From positions 16,745,001 through 16,809,000 of the forward strand of contig OY987272.1 of assembly GCA_963920665.1 (NCBI GenBank): 64,000 nucleotides of DNA, read 5' to 3'. Made by a program: the position numbers and the translations under genes. The stretch is from Straminergon stramineum. Lineage: Eukaryota > Streptophyta > Bryopsida > Hypnales > Calliergonaceae. Every line of letters starts with the position of its first letter. The stretch's first letter is position 1. The notes beneath the pieces were generated by a model. It did no database searches. It saw only the letters and a list, made by a program, of their open reading frames with translations, and was not told the DNA's origin. Positions 21,124 through 32,780 of this stretch are shown one piece after another.

Positions 21124-24100
21124 ATGGAGTTCTGTGTGCGGATGCAAGTGCATTCGACGTGCTACCCCGGGAATGTCGCCGGGAGTGTGCGCCCTTCGGT
21201 GTCGTGGTTGGGTCTTCCCAAGCAATTTGCGCTTAGTGTGGGCAGTATCCGTGTCGCGAGGACGACGACCTCCACTCCCTCCTTCTGTTGTGCGTCTGCG
21301 AAGAGTTTCTCGCCAGTGATTCTTCATAAGCCATTCTTCAATTCTGGCTCAACAGAGGCTGTGCCGAATTCTGAACGAGGAGGTAATGGTAATGGAAGTG
21401 ATGGTGGTGGTGGTGGTGGAGATGGTGATGGCGGTGGAGGTAATGGCGGTGATGGTTGTGAACCAGAACCCCGTGAGAATCACAATGTGTTCGCTATTGC
21501 TCTGGCAGGGGTTGCCTTCTTCTTGCTCCAACAACAAGCCGCTCTTGCGCTATCGGGCCGCTCAGGAAGTGGTAAGTTTTCACAAGCACCACACTTGTTT
21601 TTTCTTGACATGCCCTTCCAAGCTTTTAATATCATGGATTGTTTTCTCAAATACTATACTGGTTTTTTGGTATGTCCTTCCAAGCTTTACATATCATGGA
21701 ATTTATTTTTAAAAACTGCGCTTGTTTTTTTTATGTGTTGAATCTGTTGTGTCTTCATTAGACGTGTGCCGGGCAAAACCTTTGTGTGCACAGGGATTTG
21801 GGAAGTGAAAGGCGGCCGATGGAAGTACCTGGTGCCCCACCCGGAGCGAGATGAGTATGTGGTGGCGGCCGTGAAGAACAGCGAAGAGGAAGCGCTGGCG
21901 TATGAGGAAGAGGTGAAGGTGAATGGGGAAGCTAACGGAGGCGCTAGACCACAACAACGACACCATGTGCAACTGGGGTTGGAGAGCGTTGTGGCACAGT
22001 TTGTAGAGCTTGGGAAACAGTTGCTGCTGCCTGATGGTTACCCGCAAAGCGTGACGGACGATTACATGGATTATACGCTCTGGCGCATGGGTCAGGTCAT
22101 CGCTAGCCAGATCAGTGGCGTTCTCACCACTCAGGTCTCATTTCTAACCCTGAACCCTAATTATTCAAATCCTGTGATTTTCTTGTCTGTGTTCTGATGA
22201 AACTTTAGCTTTGGCTTCAATTTGAACATATTTATGAAGTGCAAGGTTGCTGAATATAACATACTTTTGGTCTTAAGTTGTTGTCTGTCTTTGCTGAATT
22301 TTTGAATTTAGAAGTTGTGTTTTTGGCTTTTGTAAGTGTGTTCCATTTAAGCCGATGACATAAGAGCTGTAACCCCAATTATTCAAGTCCTGCTATTTTC
22401 TTCATGTTTGTGTTCTAATTCAACGTTAACCTTAGCTAGAATTCGAGCATATCCATGAAGCGCATGTGTTTTTCACCCAATTGCAAGCTTGCTGAATACA
22501 ACGGCCGTTTGATATTCAGTTTTTGTTTGCCATTGCTTTATTATAGATGATGGTTGTGTGTTTTTGCTTTTGCAAGTGTTTCCCACCTAGACGATGACAT
22601 GAGAGCTGCACCTAATTATTCAAATTCTGCAATTCTCTTTGTCTGTATTCTGATGCAATGTCGAGAATTTGAGCATATCCACGAAGTGCATGTGTTCTTC
22701 ACCCAATTGCAAGTATGCTGAATACAACAAGATTTTGATCTCCAGTTGTTTGCCATTGATAGCTTTTTGAGTGCAGTGATGTGGTTGAATTTTTGTTTGC
22801 TTTTGCAGGCTTTGCTATATGCGGTAGGGTTAGGGAAGGGCGCTATTCCAACAGCAGCTGCAGTGAACTGGGTGCTGCGGGATGGCATTGGTTATTTGAG
22901 CAAGATAGTGCTTTCCAAGTATGGACGGCATTTCGATGTTCACCCCAAAGGATGGAGGCTTGTGTCTGATGTGATCGAGAATATGTCATACGGCTTGGAG
23001 CTTATGACACCCACGTTTCCCCATCTCTTCGTGTACCTGGCAGCAGCTGCTGGGGCTGGTCGCTCTGCTGCTGGTCTCATTCAGGTATGGAATATGTCCC
23101 TCGGAGTTGAAATTTGGAGTTTGAAATTGTGGTCATTTTGAAGTTGTTATACCTGGATGAAGAGGATGAAGAGGAAACAAAGAAAAATGACTGTTTTTAG
23201 TGGTGGGGGCTGCACTATGGTTTTCAGTAAAATTAGACTATTTCGAGAAATTTCTCACATCACAGGTAGATTGATCAAAAGTTGTCGAGATAAGTGCAAT
23301 GTAGGTTTATGGAGAGACCTTATGATTCCTGGGCAGATTTATCACCTAATTGTACCTACTTCCAAGCTTCTTATACCGCTTTTACAAAATTTAATTTTCA
23401 AATACTTCAATGAATGGATATGTCTCAACATGACTGACCTACTTAATGATCATCCCTCCAATGGAAACCTCCGTACGATCGACGTCCAAATTTCCCTGAA
23501 AAGTGAAGTTTTATTCTATCTTTGATGGTGTTCTAATCATATGTAATTGGTTTGCACAGGCTGCAACTAAGAGTTGTTTCAATGCCGGCATGGCCGCGAA
23601 TCGAAACTTTGCTGAGGTAAGCGCCACTCTCTGATAGGTTAATCAGTTTTCTTGTTATTTCTGTAGAGTTGCGTTTGTTTGCGTGTTCTGAGAGAGTAAT
23701 ACTGCGAATGGGACGGCGAGGTTGTGAATGTTACATCACAATAAGGTGTTTGCACTTTGCTTCTGCTTTCACTCAGGTGATAGCCAAGGGAGAGGCCCAA
23801 GGCATGGTGAGCAAATCTGTTGGAATTGCTCTCGGTATCGCAGTGTCTGCCTATGTTGGCAGCACGGGTCCACTCCTTGTGTCCGCGTTTTTTGGAGTAA
23901 CGGCACTTCATGTGTTCTGCAATCTCAAGTCATATCAGGCGGTGCAGCTGCGAACTTTGAATCCATACCGTGCAAGTAAGTAAAATCTTGAGCCGTACCC
24001 TTCGTTGTCTGGAATGTCTGAATGCCCCTATTTGATGATGGTTATATCTACGCATATTTTTTCATCATTGTGTTTGGTAGAAATGTGATTGAAGTGTTAA

Positions 24101-25704
24101 AAAAAATTCGCTTTAGTATAATTTCAATGGCGATATGATGAATTCAAGAACATTGGAATGCTTTTTTACCGAGGGTTAGAATCTTGATGAGGATCTCTGC
24201 TGACTTTTGAATTTCTCCAAATCAGGTCTGGTTCTTGCTGAGTATTTCCGAAGTGGGAATGTGGTGTCTGTAAGGGAAGTCAATGGGGAAGAACCTATAT
24301 TTCCAAAGGTTTCATTCATCAACGTGAGGCTGCGAGGATCAAAGGTACTTCTTCAAGCTTCATAGCATTCCTGTTGAGCACCTCTGAATTGGCATGAAAA
24401 GGAAAATCCTTCTCTCCTTATTTTGCAAAGTTGAACTCAATTGTACAACTGATTGCTCCTGAAGCCAATGAGCCATTGGCTTCACATGTGAGACATGTCA
24501 GAGCTCTAATCTTGCTATGTTTTGGCATGACTTTGCTCTATATAACGCTGAGATGGCACCATTCGCAAGAGTTCTCATGCCACTACTACTCAAGAATGTT
24601 AGGTTATTGGTTCGTAAGTTGTCTATAGTTGCGTAACGCAATGATGGAAGGGTGATATTCTTAACGAATTATCGTAGCTCTACTTGAGCGTTTGCATTAT
24701 CCCTGATTACATGTTTCTCTTTGTTACAGGGAGAAGGAATTTCATTGTCAGAGGAATCAAAGGCCGTGGCAGGCTCTATAGAAGACCACCTTGTGTTGGG
24801 GGCCACATTTGGAGCTGCAGTCAAGACTCGTGAAGAAGCAGATGCTTTACTTGACATTTACAAAAGTGAACACTATCTCTTAGCACAGCACGACGATCGC
24901 CTTCTGGTATGATCTACCTATCTTTATTTACTCTTGTGCATTACCAAACACCTAGACCCTCCATGCTTTATATATATGTAGTTAAGTATTTTATGTAAGT
25001 GGGGTGTGTTTCGTAACTGAATGGTCGGATGTTCATGAATTAACTGCATCTAATTGTGAACCTTACTCAATAGCAACCCCTAGAGTTTCTCACCTATACA
25101 TTGCATGGTCTAGATATGAGAGCCTAGGGCCGATTTCGGGTGATCCTATAGTTGATACTTTGTGAATTCATAGTTTATTCATACAGCGTTCAAAATACAT
25201 ATTCTAGGATGCGTAGCAATTGCCAACAAGACTGAAAAGAAATATAGTCAGTCTAATATTAGGATCCATGCTGAAGTGCTTATTTGAATGCTTGTGGGCG
25301 TACATATCTCCATTGTTTCCAATGAAATGTAGCTGCTTCTACGATCTCTTTTTTGACGTATTCCTGTGCACTTTACACCCCTTCATGCCTTTGAACCGTG
25401 GCTTTGTTTGCAGGTTGTCTTAAAGGAGGGTGCTACACCACGTGACATGCTGCGAGCCATGATGCAAGCCGTATACCTCGATCACTTGAAGGGGACAGGG
25501 TTTACATCGCAACGCAACCTTGTGCATGACTCAGGAAATGGAGGTGTGCTTCGGGTTTCGCACGATTTCATGGCACAGAAGTTTGAGCAAGTTCAGCAAG
25601 ACATTGGAGCTGCTGGATGGATCTGCGAGGGCTTAATAGCTCGGCCTGCACCAAACCGGTTGCTTGAGAGCGTGCAAGCTTCCTCCTCGGCGGTTGCTTC
25701 ATAA
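21124..25704 (+). CDS. RUS1: RUS1-like plastid-targeted DUF647 protein, 8 exons
   Basis: Root UV-B sensitive 1 family protein, linked in Arabidopsis to UV-B response and early seedling and auxin-related development; the molecular activity of DUF647 is not established to my knowledge. Exons: 21124-21571, 21794-22134, 22809-23084, 23560-23616, 23777-23975, 24226-24344, 24730-24906, 25414-25704 (TAA), totalling 635 residues against about 608 in Arabidopsis. The N terminus is Ser/Arg/Thr-rich and low in acidic residues, as in a chloroplast transit peptide, then a Gly/Asp-rich run (about residues 86-112) and a hydrophobic segment. DUF647 signatures are unmistakable: [28 protein letters not shown] across the exon 2-3 junction, [30 protein letters not shown] and [14 protein letters not shown]. 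The plastid-type RUS1 is the closest family member by these blocks. Reading frame is intact. Confidence 0.93.
21586..21725 (+). repeat. Short tandem duplication in RUS1 intron 1
   Basis: Two imperfect copies of a unit of roughly 70 bp are visible, marked by ATGCCCTTCCAAGCTTTTAA/ATGTCCTTCCAAGCTTTACA followed by ATATCATGGA. They lie between the exon 1 donor and exon 2. Confidence 0.65.
22150..22808 (+). repeat. Tandem array in RUS1 intron 2, 3 copies of about 200-240 bp
   Basis: Nearly the whole intron is built from three diverged units starting at about 22151 (CCCTAATTATTCAAATCCTG), 22371 (CCCCAATTATTCAAGTCCTG) and 22609 (ACCTAATTATTCAAATTCTG). Each unit then contains a GAACATATTTATGAAG / GAGCATATCCATGAAG / GAGCATATCCACGAAG block and a TTGCTGAATATAAC-like block. 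The third unit runs up to the exon 3 acceptor. Confidence 0.85.
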
Positions 25705-25733
25705 CTCTTATTCCCTCATTGCACATTTCTACA

Positions 25734-25867
25734 CTCTGATCTCTTTAATCTGATATGACCCCAAAATGACTATAACATAGTTTGAAGTTGGTCACAATCA
25801 ATGATAGTGCAACAGGTATGTGGGATATCCAGATTGTCATTTTTGAGGTCATATTAAAGAGGTCTGA
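25734..25867. repeat. Hairpin-forming inverted repeat in the RUS1 3' UTR region
   Basis: CTCTGATCTCTTTAATCTGA at 25734, continuing through ATGACCCCAAAATGAC, is matched in reverse complement by GTCATTTTTGAGGTCATATT and AAAGAGGTCTGAG ending at 25867. Arms are about 33-37 bp with a loop of about 65 bp. It begins 30 bp after the RUS1 stop codon, so it is likely transcribed as part of the 3' UTR. It may be a small MITE. Confidence 0.75.
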
Positions 25868-28800
25868 GTGAGGTAGTTTTTACATTCATTAGTGGGTGAA
25901 ATTTTCCCAAAGCTTGCAATTACAGCTTACGTGAGCACAAGCTGCTCCTATCTTGTATGTACAAAACAATATTCTCCATCTTTTGGTGATTCCACTAGGG
26001 AGGCACCTTATTGAGCTGATGAGTCATAGATCAGCCATCCGGAGTGCTTTTAGCGAATACGGTCGTATCTGTTATTCAGAAGATCATTGTGTCTCTGATT
26101 TTGGATATGCTTCCTTCATTCACAGGCTATTTCAGATTTTTTGCAAGGCACATTTATGGCATGCACGAAGAGGACGGTTTCTGTGTGCTATCCAGTTGAA
26201 CTAAGCTGGTGCTTGAATAGGTTTAGTGTGAGGTAAACTTGTAATATTCATTTTCATCACTTCACTTGAATATCAAACCAGACTAATAAAGGTATGTTCC
26301 CACTTGGAGTTTGCTAAATCCTGGTTTTGAAGGTAACCTCCACGAAATATGGAGAGATCTAGTTCACACAGCAATGCATTTTTCATTCTGGTTCGGCAAG
26401 TTAAAGTTTGAGCTTAGTTACTCTGTGTTCACACATGAGCAGAGATTTGAGGGCCAGCACTTGCAAAAATAGATCCTGCTTCGAAACCTTCGATGTTCAA
26501 TTGAATCGGAACCAATCCAATTCTCCCATGTCCCAATAGGGACTACAAATGCGAAATCAGATCCTGCTATGATGCTACAGAAGTTTCGATGGTCAATTAA
26601 TTGAGTAGTGAACCAGTTCAATCCTTCCATCATCCAATACAAATTTTCGACATTCAAAATAGGCAGAGCTCTACCTTTAATCCCTCTAAACTATGGGAAA
26701 ACCTATAAATTCTTAGAGAATGACATTGTAATTGTGGCACTCAATTGTCAGCACATGAAGATCAAAACTAGTTTGCAATTATGGTTGTCAATAATGAATT
26801 GTTGGTAATCATTATCAAAATGTGCAGCTTCTTGATCTGAAGTAGTTATTCCCTTGAATTGAGGGAATCATAGACTTGGGTTGACAAGATTTTCAGTGTT
26901 GATAGGAATGGAAGGCACACCAAACAAATTCTTGCACATTGTGCACCCATTGGCACTCACCTACTAGATCTTGCATTATCAATTTTGAAAAGCAGTTGCA
27001 ATACAAGGAGAAATAATTATGAGAGGTAGGGCTTATAACCAATACTGCATAATTGGCTTCAAACCACAATCTAGGACTAGACTTCTGGGGTTGTCAACAA
27101 ACATGAAACATTGCAATCAAGAACTTCAAACCTTCATTTTTGTATGATTCAATATTTTGAAATACTGGGTTAGACTTTCAGGGCCATCAACAAATAGTTT
27201 GCCAATACCTTGTTGTGAAGGCTTGCTACAAGTTTTGAAATGTGAGCCTTGCAAATATGGTAGAACCATCCATTACCAACTGGGCCCCATGAACAATCTA
27301 TATGTACCAAGAAATTCAATAGAGATATGATTGATTTCTAACCATTAATTTCTTGGTTTTAGACCACCTTCTAGCCATCATTGTCATGACACATGTGCTT
27401 GATTTTGGGAGCCAAATTAGTCTTTGGATGAGTGGTTATGGAAGACTCTATGTGTTGGGTGTGAGTGTAGGCCAACTATTGACTTCCAAAATTCATAACA
27501 ATTTGAATTTAAGAAAAAAAAATTATAAAAATTTGACAAAGCCCATCATTTCTATCTTTCTACAAGGCAAAAAATTAACATTGCCTTCTACTACTCGAGA
27601 TCATTCACAAAATGCTTAAGTGGTTAGTAATGGGTGGTTTTACCATACAAAACATAGTAAGCCATGTGTGAACAAATAGATGAAGCAAATACAATTTGTA
27701 GTACCCCACCATGTAGAGCAAGTGGGAATGTACCTTAACCTAAGTGTCCAAACAACCATGTATAGTCAATCTAAAATTTCAGGCTTATTTTGTTATAGGT
27801 AGTCAAATTTCTTTGACCATTTTAAATTTTTTACAAATAATTTTGAAGGTTAACTATTGAAATCTTTTATTTTTTACTAAAAAAGGTAAATATTTATTTT
27901 TGAGAGGTCTTCAAAGGCATGTATGTACCATAAGTGAAGAATAAAGCTTGTTAATTATACTTCATTTCCTAGCTTTGAGCAAAGTTTGTCAATTTCACTT
28001 GGTTTGAGGGATAAAAAATTGTACAAGCTCATCCATTTGCTTTGAAGATGGTCCTAACGGAAGAATAAAGTGTTTTCATAATTTTCACCATTGGAAATTT
28101 AAACATGCAAGAGTTGATTTGGAGTTATTTTTAATTTTCACTTATAAAACAAATTTGCATTTCAACATTTGCAAGGTGGATTGTGTAATGACTTTGATAG
28201 CTCTTCATTTGAACTTAAGGAAGTGCATTTTAGTGTGCTCATACAATTTTTAGTTGGTCATGCCACCTTTAATCCCCAAAGCCTATTATATGCAAATTTT
28301 TGAAACATTGTGGGAAGGGACAACATACTAAAAATAAAAAACATAGATTTCTCTTATTATAATCTCACAATTCCTATACAATTTTGCACTCAAAATTGGT
28401 TTGCATACTAATAAGCAAGCTCTTTAAACATCTATATGGTTAAATTTTAAAACATTAGATGAAATTTGAGGGCTCCAAGAGCCTGCGAGTTGTCTTGAGT
28501 TCCCAAGCTATGGGAACTCACCACAACAACAATATAACATGGCACGATCATTGCCATGTCAAAAAATAATATATTTTTCAAAATATTTTTTTAATTCAGT
28601 TTTAAGTTTATCACTATTTTTTAGAAATTTTAGAATTTTTTTTTTTTTTAATTTTAATTTTTTCAAAAATTCGAAAATTCAACCCATTATGGGATGGTTC
28701 CCAATTTCTGACAGCACAAGGAACAATGCAGGGAACAGCCCTGAAACAGGCTCTTGGAGCCTTTAAATGTCCCCTAATGAAAAACACAATTTGCTTTATT

Positions 28801-28870
28801 GGGGATAAGTATAAGCCCATGCTCTTTTTTCATAATCAAAACACCTTCAAGACTCCAACAACCTAGTGTC
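25868..28870. other. Intergenic region, no gene recognised
   Basis: AT-rich DNA with scattered short open frames that resemble no family. Between about 26465 and 26645 a weak tandem similarity (GATCCTGCTTCGAAACCTTCG versus GATCCTGCTATGATGCTACAGA followed by TTTCGATGGTCAATT) suggests an old duplication of period about 100 bp. Poly-T and AT-rich tracts are common near 28560-28670. I see no RNA gene. Confidence 0.4.
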
Positions 28871-29278
28871 AGGTAAATGAACCCATCTCTGCCAGCTTCT
28901 TATAACCACCCTCCTATTTATGGCCCCATCTCCAACATAAAACTCACCCAAATCTATTAACTTTTCTCACAATTTCAGTGAATTAATTCCAACTTGGGTT
29001 ACGTGTCAATCCTTGATTGGTGAACACTCAAGTGCTAATAGGTACATGGAATGACAGCTACAAGTTTAGGATAGAACGTTTATAATTCTAGTCTAGTGGT
29101 GGTTTTGTAATTTCAAGGCAGACCACTTTAGAAATTCATAGAAATTACAATTTTAATTAAAAAATTATGGGTTTGATTCGTGAAACATGCTCAAACCTTT
29201 GAAAAATATGTGCCCCTCCTGGAATTGGTCCTAATATACTCAGATTGCAAATCAGGGTGGTAATAGGCTGTTCTACCT
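28871..29278 (+). mobile_element. TA-type MITE, copy 2, degenerate ends (about 408 bp)
   Basis: Direct-orientation homologue of 17691-18111: shared blocks include CCAACTTGGGTTACGTGT, TAATTCTAGTCTAGTGG, GGGTTTGATTCGTGAAACAT and GGTCCTAATATACTCAGATT. The right end GTTCTACCTTA keeps the terminal repeat, whereas the left end (AGGTAAATGA) has decayed. The two copies are diverged throughout, so the family is old. Confidence 0.75.
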
Positions 29279-29730
29279 TACTGTACATATGTTTTGAATA
29301 CCAGGTTTAATGTTTAGATGGGTTCTCCCTGAATAAAGATCATTTAAACATACAGCAATGTGTTAAGACTAAGAGTATACTCTTAACTAATTAGGTCTAG
29401 CATGACTCAAGTACTACAGACTCCCTGTAATATTTGCCTCCTGTATTGGAAATTTAAGATTAATTGTACTCCCCAACTGAGCTACAGAAAAGTTTATCAG
29501 GGTATACACGTTTGGACCTATCGCTAAATAAATTACGACGCCGTGTTACTCCTCCTATAATCCCTAAAACCGATTGATTGCCTGATTCAAGTAGGCATGT
29601 AAAAGGTATCCCAGTTCAGTAAACAAATGTTAGCCCCCCAAGTGGGCAATCTGTCACTCGCCTCTATTCAATATGATCTCATTCCTTCAAAAATGAAACT
29701 CACTTTGCTCTTGCCTGAAATTTTTTGAGG
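29279..29730. other. 3' flank of the LWD/TTG1-type gene
   Basis: This stretch lies downstream of the minus-strand WD40 gene and presumably contains its 3' UTR next to 29730. No additional feature was recognised. Confidence 0.35.
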
Positions 29731-32700
29731 TTACACTCGGAGAACCTGAAGCTTGTTTGCAAAGGCAATGGCCACCCAATCGGAATGGGAGGCCGACCAT
29801 TGAAGCTGGTTCACTTCTCCTCCTGCCGTGTATGCCAGAATAGGATCCAAACCTCCATCCACGGGCTTGGCTGACATGTCCCAAATCAAAGCCTGCAAGC
29901 AAATGGCCAGTGGAAACATTAATTTACATGAGCACAGAAATCTTAGTAATTGGTCAGGCCACAGCTCAAAGCAACACCCTTCAAACTTGAACCAACATCA
30001 TGAGAAATTAGAGGTGAGATAACAAGCGTAAGAGAATTCGTTGCATTTGTGACACCCTAAGACGTATTTGAGGTAATGCGCGTCCAATTCACCTCCAAGT
30101 GCTTGAAACCTAGCCTATTATCTCAAATGCTTTTATCGTGCCACATACGAGTTATGAAAATACCATCTCTCCATGCTCATTCTTAATAAACTCAACCCTC
30201 TCTAGTGGTACTCAAAAAAGACACATTCCTTGTAAATCCAAAGAGCGTGTCTCATTGAGGACAGTCACATCGAATAGGACAACATCTAAACGTCAAGGCG
30301 CGAACGCGTATCACGGTGATTTAATTTAAAAGCCATTCAAGTCGTAAAGTGTCCCAAACAAAATTAAAAATGGTTCGTGCACCAATCTTTCTTGTAATCT
30401 CAAGCGTATCATGGAGACAAGATCCAAAAATTGCAGGCAGCATATATTCAAGCACTTCAGATTGTGATTGCAAGACCTTACAAACACTGAGAGACCGATC
30501 GATCAACTGGTTGGAGAATCAACAAAGACAGCCACACGGTGAGATACTTCAGTACCTGCGAATCATCCCCAGCGGAGCAAATATGACACGCACTATGCGG
30601 CGCCCACGCAATCGCATTCACCCACGCCTGATGCCTCTGCAGCTCCGACACCGGCACGGTCGGATACCGTATATCCAAAATCACCACCTTCGCCGAATCC
30701 ATCATAATCGTCGCCATGAACCTCGGATCTTGCTTATTCCATCCTAATCTCAACAACGGCGTATCCACCCCCGGACTCTCATAAATAATCGTCGAGTGCT
30801 GCTTATCCCTCAAATCAAACACTCTCACACTCCCATCCGCCGATACCGACGCGAACACCCCCACTCCACCCCAAGCAATGTCATGCACAGCTTTGTCGTG
30901 CGCAATCAGCTGGGTGTCCACCACGCCCGTCTCGATGTCCCAGATGGTGCACGTGGTGTCGATGCTGCTGGTGCCGAGCCGACGGAGGTCGGAGTCGTTC
31001 CAGTCGAAGGAGGTGAGCGGGGAGCAGTAGTCGGAGTTTTGTCGGTTGTTGAGCACGGAGGTGAGGGAGACGTGGTCGGAGTGGATCTGCCAGATGCGGA
31101 GGTTGTCACCGGTCGTGGCCAGGAGGTCGGGGGAGGAGCTTTCCTTGTCAGGAATGAACATGATTTTGGTGGCAGGGTAAGGGTGGTCGAAGGAGAGGTG
31201 GGGGTCGGAGAAGAATTGGCCGGAGGAGTCGTCCAGTTGGACGATTTCAACCTGCAGGCCACGGATATTTATTGCCACGAGTTAAGCAGGTATGGGTTTC
31301 GGGAGGCAAAACAAAACATGGTTGGGTTTCCAAGCTTATGTATGCGCATTGAAGGACACTGTGGAGAATAGCAATCGAAACATTCAAGCACAACACTTGT
31401 TCGAGATCACCGGACTTGCTTGAGATGATCAATGCATTGATGAACTAGTTCAATAACCAGACGGAGTCGCTAGCTTATCGAACATAAAATTAACACTCCC
31501 CTAGAAACTAGATCAAGACGTACTGTTGAAAGACTGTTGAGAGTTTGGGAGCCAAGTTATATTGAGTTTCAAACCTTATGCCCATTGAAGTAACTAGACT
31601 GTAGAGTAGCAATCAAAACATTCGACCACAACACTTGCTTGAGGTCCCCAGAGTTGTTTTAAATTGAATATTGATGTACTACTTAGATAACCAGACTCAG
31701 TCACTTGTCGGACATATCCCTCACCTCAAAACTAGACCAAGACGTACTGTTGAGAGACTACTGGGAGTTTGGGAGGCGAATCATATTGAGTTCCGAATTT
31801 TAAGCGCATTGAAGTAGACTGTAGAATCTGTAGCAATCAAAACATTCAACTACAATACTTGTTTGAAGTCCACAGACTTGTTTTAGGTTGAACATTGATG
31901 TGCTAGTTTGCTAAAACCAGACTAAGACGCTTATCGGACATGAACCTCTCCTCAACACTAGATCAGAACTAGATCAAGCCTAGATCAAGCCTGTGGGGAG
32001 GACGGGGCTTAGGATTGTAAACCCTCCTCTTTTCCAACTGCATTGCATCATGTGGCAATGAGAGGGATATGGACAATGGCTGTAGTTACAGCGATTGAAG
32101 CCGAGGTGAAATGAGTGACGCAATGCCATGACCTACCTCAAGGAGATGGACACGTAACGCAATTAAGTTGGAGAATTCATCTACCACACGCAAGACTGCC
32201 ATCTACACCTTCCTATTCATTGTTGAAGCGCTTCACAATTGCAGGCATAGTATGCAACAGAGTCCAAACACCCTAAATGTTCAATGTTGAGTGCTTCCAA
32301 GGGTGGTATAGGAGAATCAACACAGAGGACGCAATAGATTTGAACACTTTGAAACCCCATCTTGTCAACTCCTCCAATTAGAGGCAGATGAGTCTCCAAC
32401 ATAGGGTTTCACGCTTTCCAAATCGACAAGTTGATCAAACTAAGCAACAAATTATTCCCCCGTAAATTGTAGATCTAGAAAGTGTGAAACCCACTGTTAA
32501 ATCACAAAACACGAAGATCAGACTTCAATGTTGAAAAGAACTGGCTCCAACTAGTTCCATGTTCATCCCCAAACCCTAAAACCTGCAATTGGAAGCATGT
32601 GCTTACCTTATTCCGGAAATCTTCAATGAAGCTACCCACCGCGAGACGAAACTTGCTTTCCGCTCGCACGCTCCAGTTCATGCCGTAAATGTTCCACGGC

Positions 32701-32780
32701 GCCTCGTAGGTATAAATTCCGCGCCGCTTCACATCGGGAGCGCCATAGCTTTCCTGCATCTTTCCACCACTCGTCTGCAT
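29731..32780 (-). CDS. LWD1/TTG1-family WD40-repeat protein, 3 exons
   Basis: A seven-bladed WD40 scaffold of 343 residues. In Arabidopsis the family comprises LWD1/LWD2 (circadian clock co-activators) and TTG1 (partner of MYB-bHLH in epidermal fate and flavonoid control). Exons on the minus strand: 32780-32607, 31251-30556, 29892-29731 (stop TAA). Junctions are phase 0 and sum to 344 codons, near the 341-346 residues of relatives. Seen: [18 protein letters not shown] near the N terminus, [70 protein letters not shown] and a C terminus [20 protein letters not shown] then VLRV. These blocks are closer to LWD than to TTG1 as I recall the sequences, but in seed-free plants the two lineages may not be separated, so no gene symbol is given. 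A second in-frame Met lies at residue 8. Confidence 0.94.
31286..31985 (-). repeat. Tandem array in LWD intron 1, about 3 copies of 225-240 bp
   Basis: GACGTACTGTTGAAAGACTG near 31517 recurs as GACGTACTGTTGAGAGACTA at 31741, a period of about 224 bp. Other blocks recur in register three times: CAATCGAAACATTCAAGCAC / CAATCAAAACATTCGACCAC / CAATCAAAACATTCAACTAC. Copies are diverged. The array lies entirely inside intron 1 of the WD40 gene. Confidence 0.85.

Noticed and set aside
30796..31371. Long plus-strand open frame (191 codons) over the WD40 gene
   Set aside because: It lies antisense to the main exon of the LWD/TTG1-type gene, whose minus-strand translation matches the family along its length; the plus-strand frame is a shadow.
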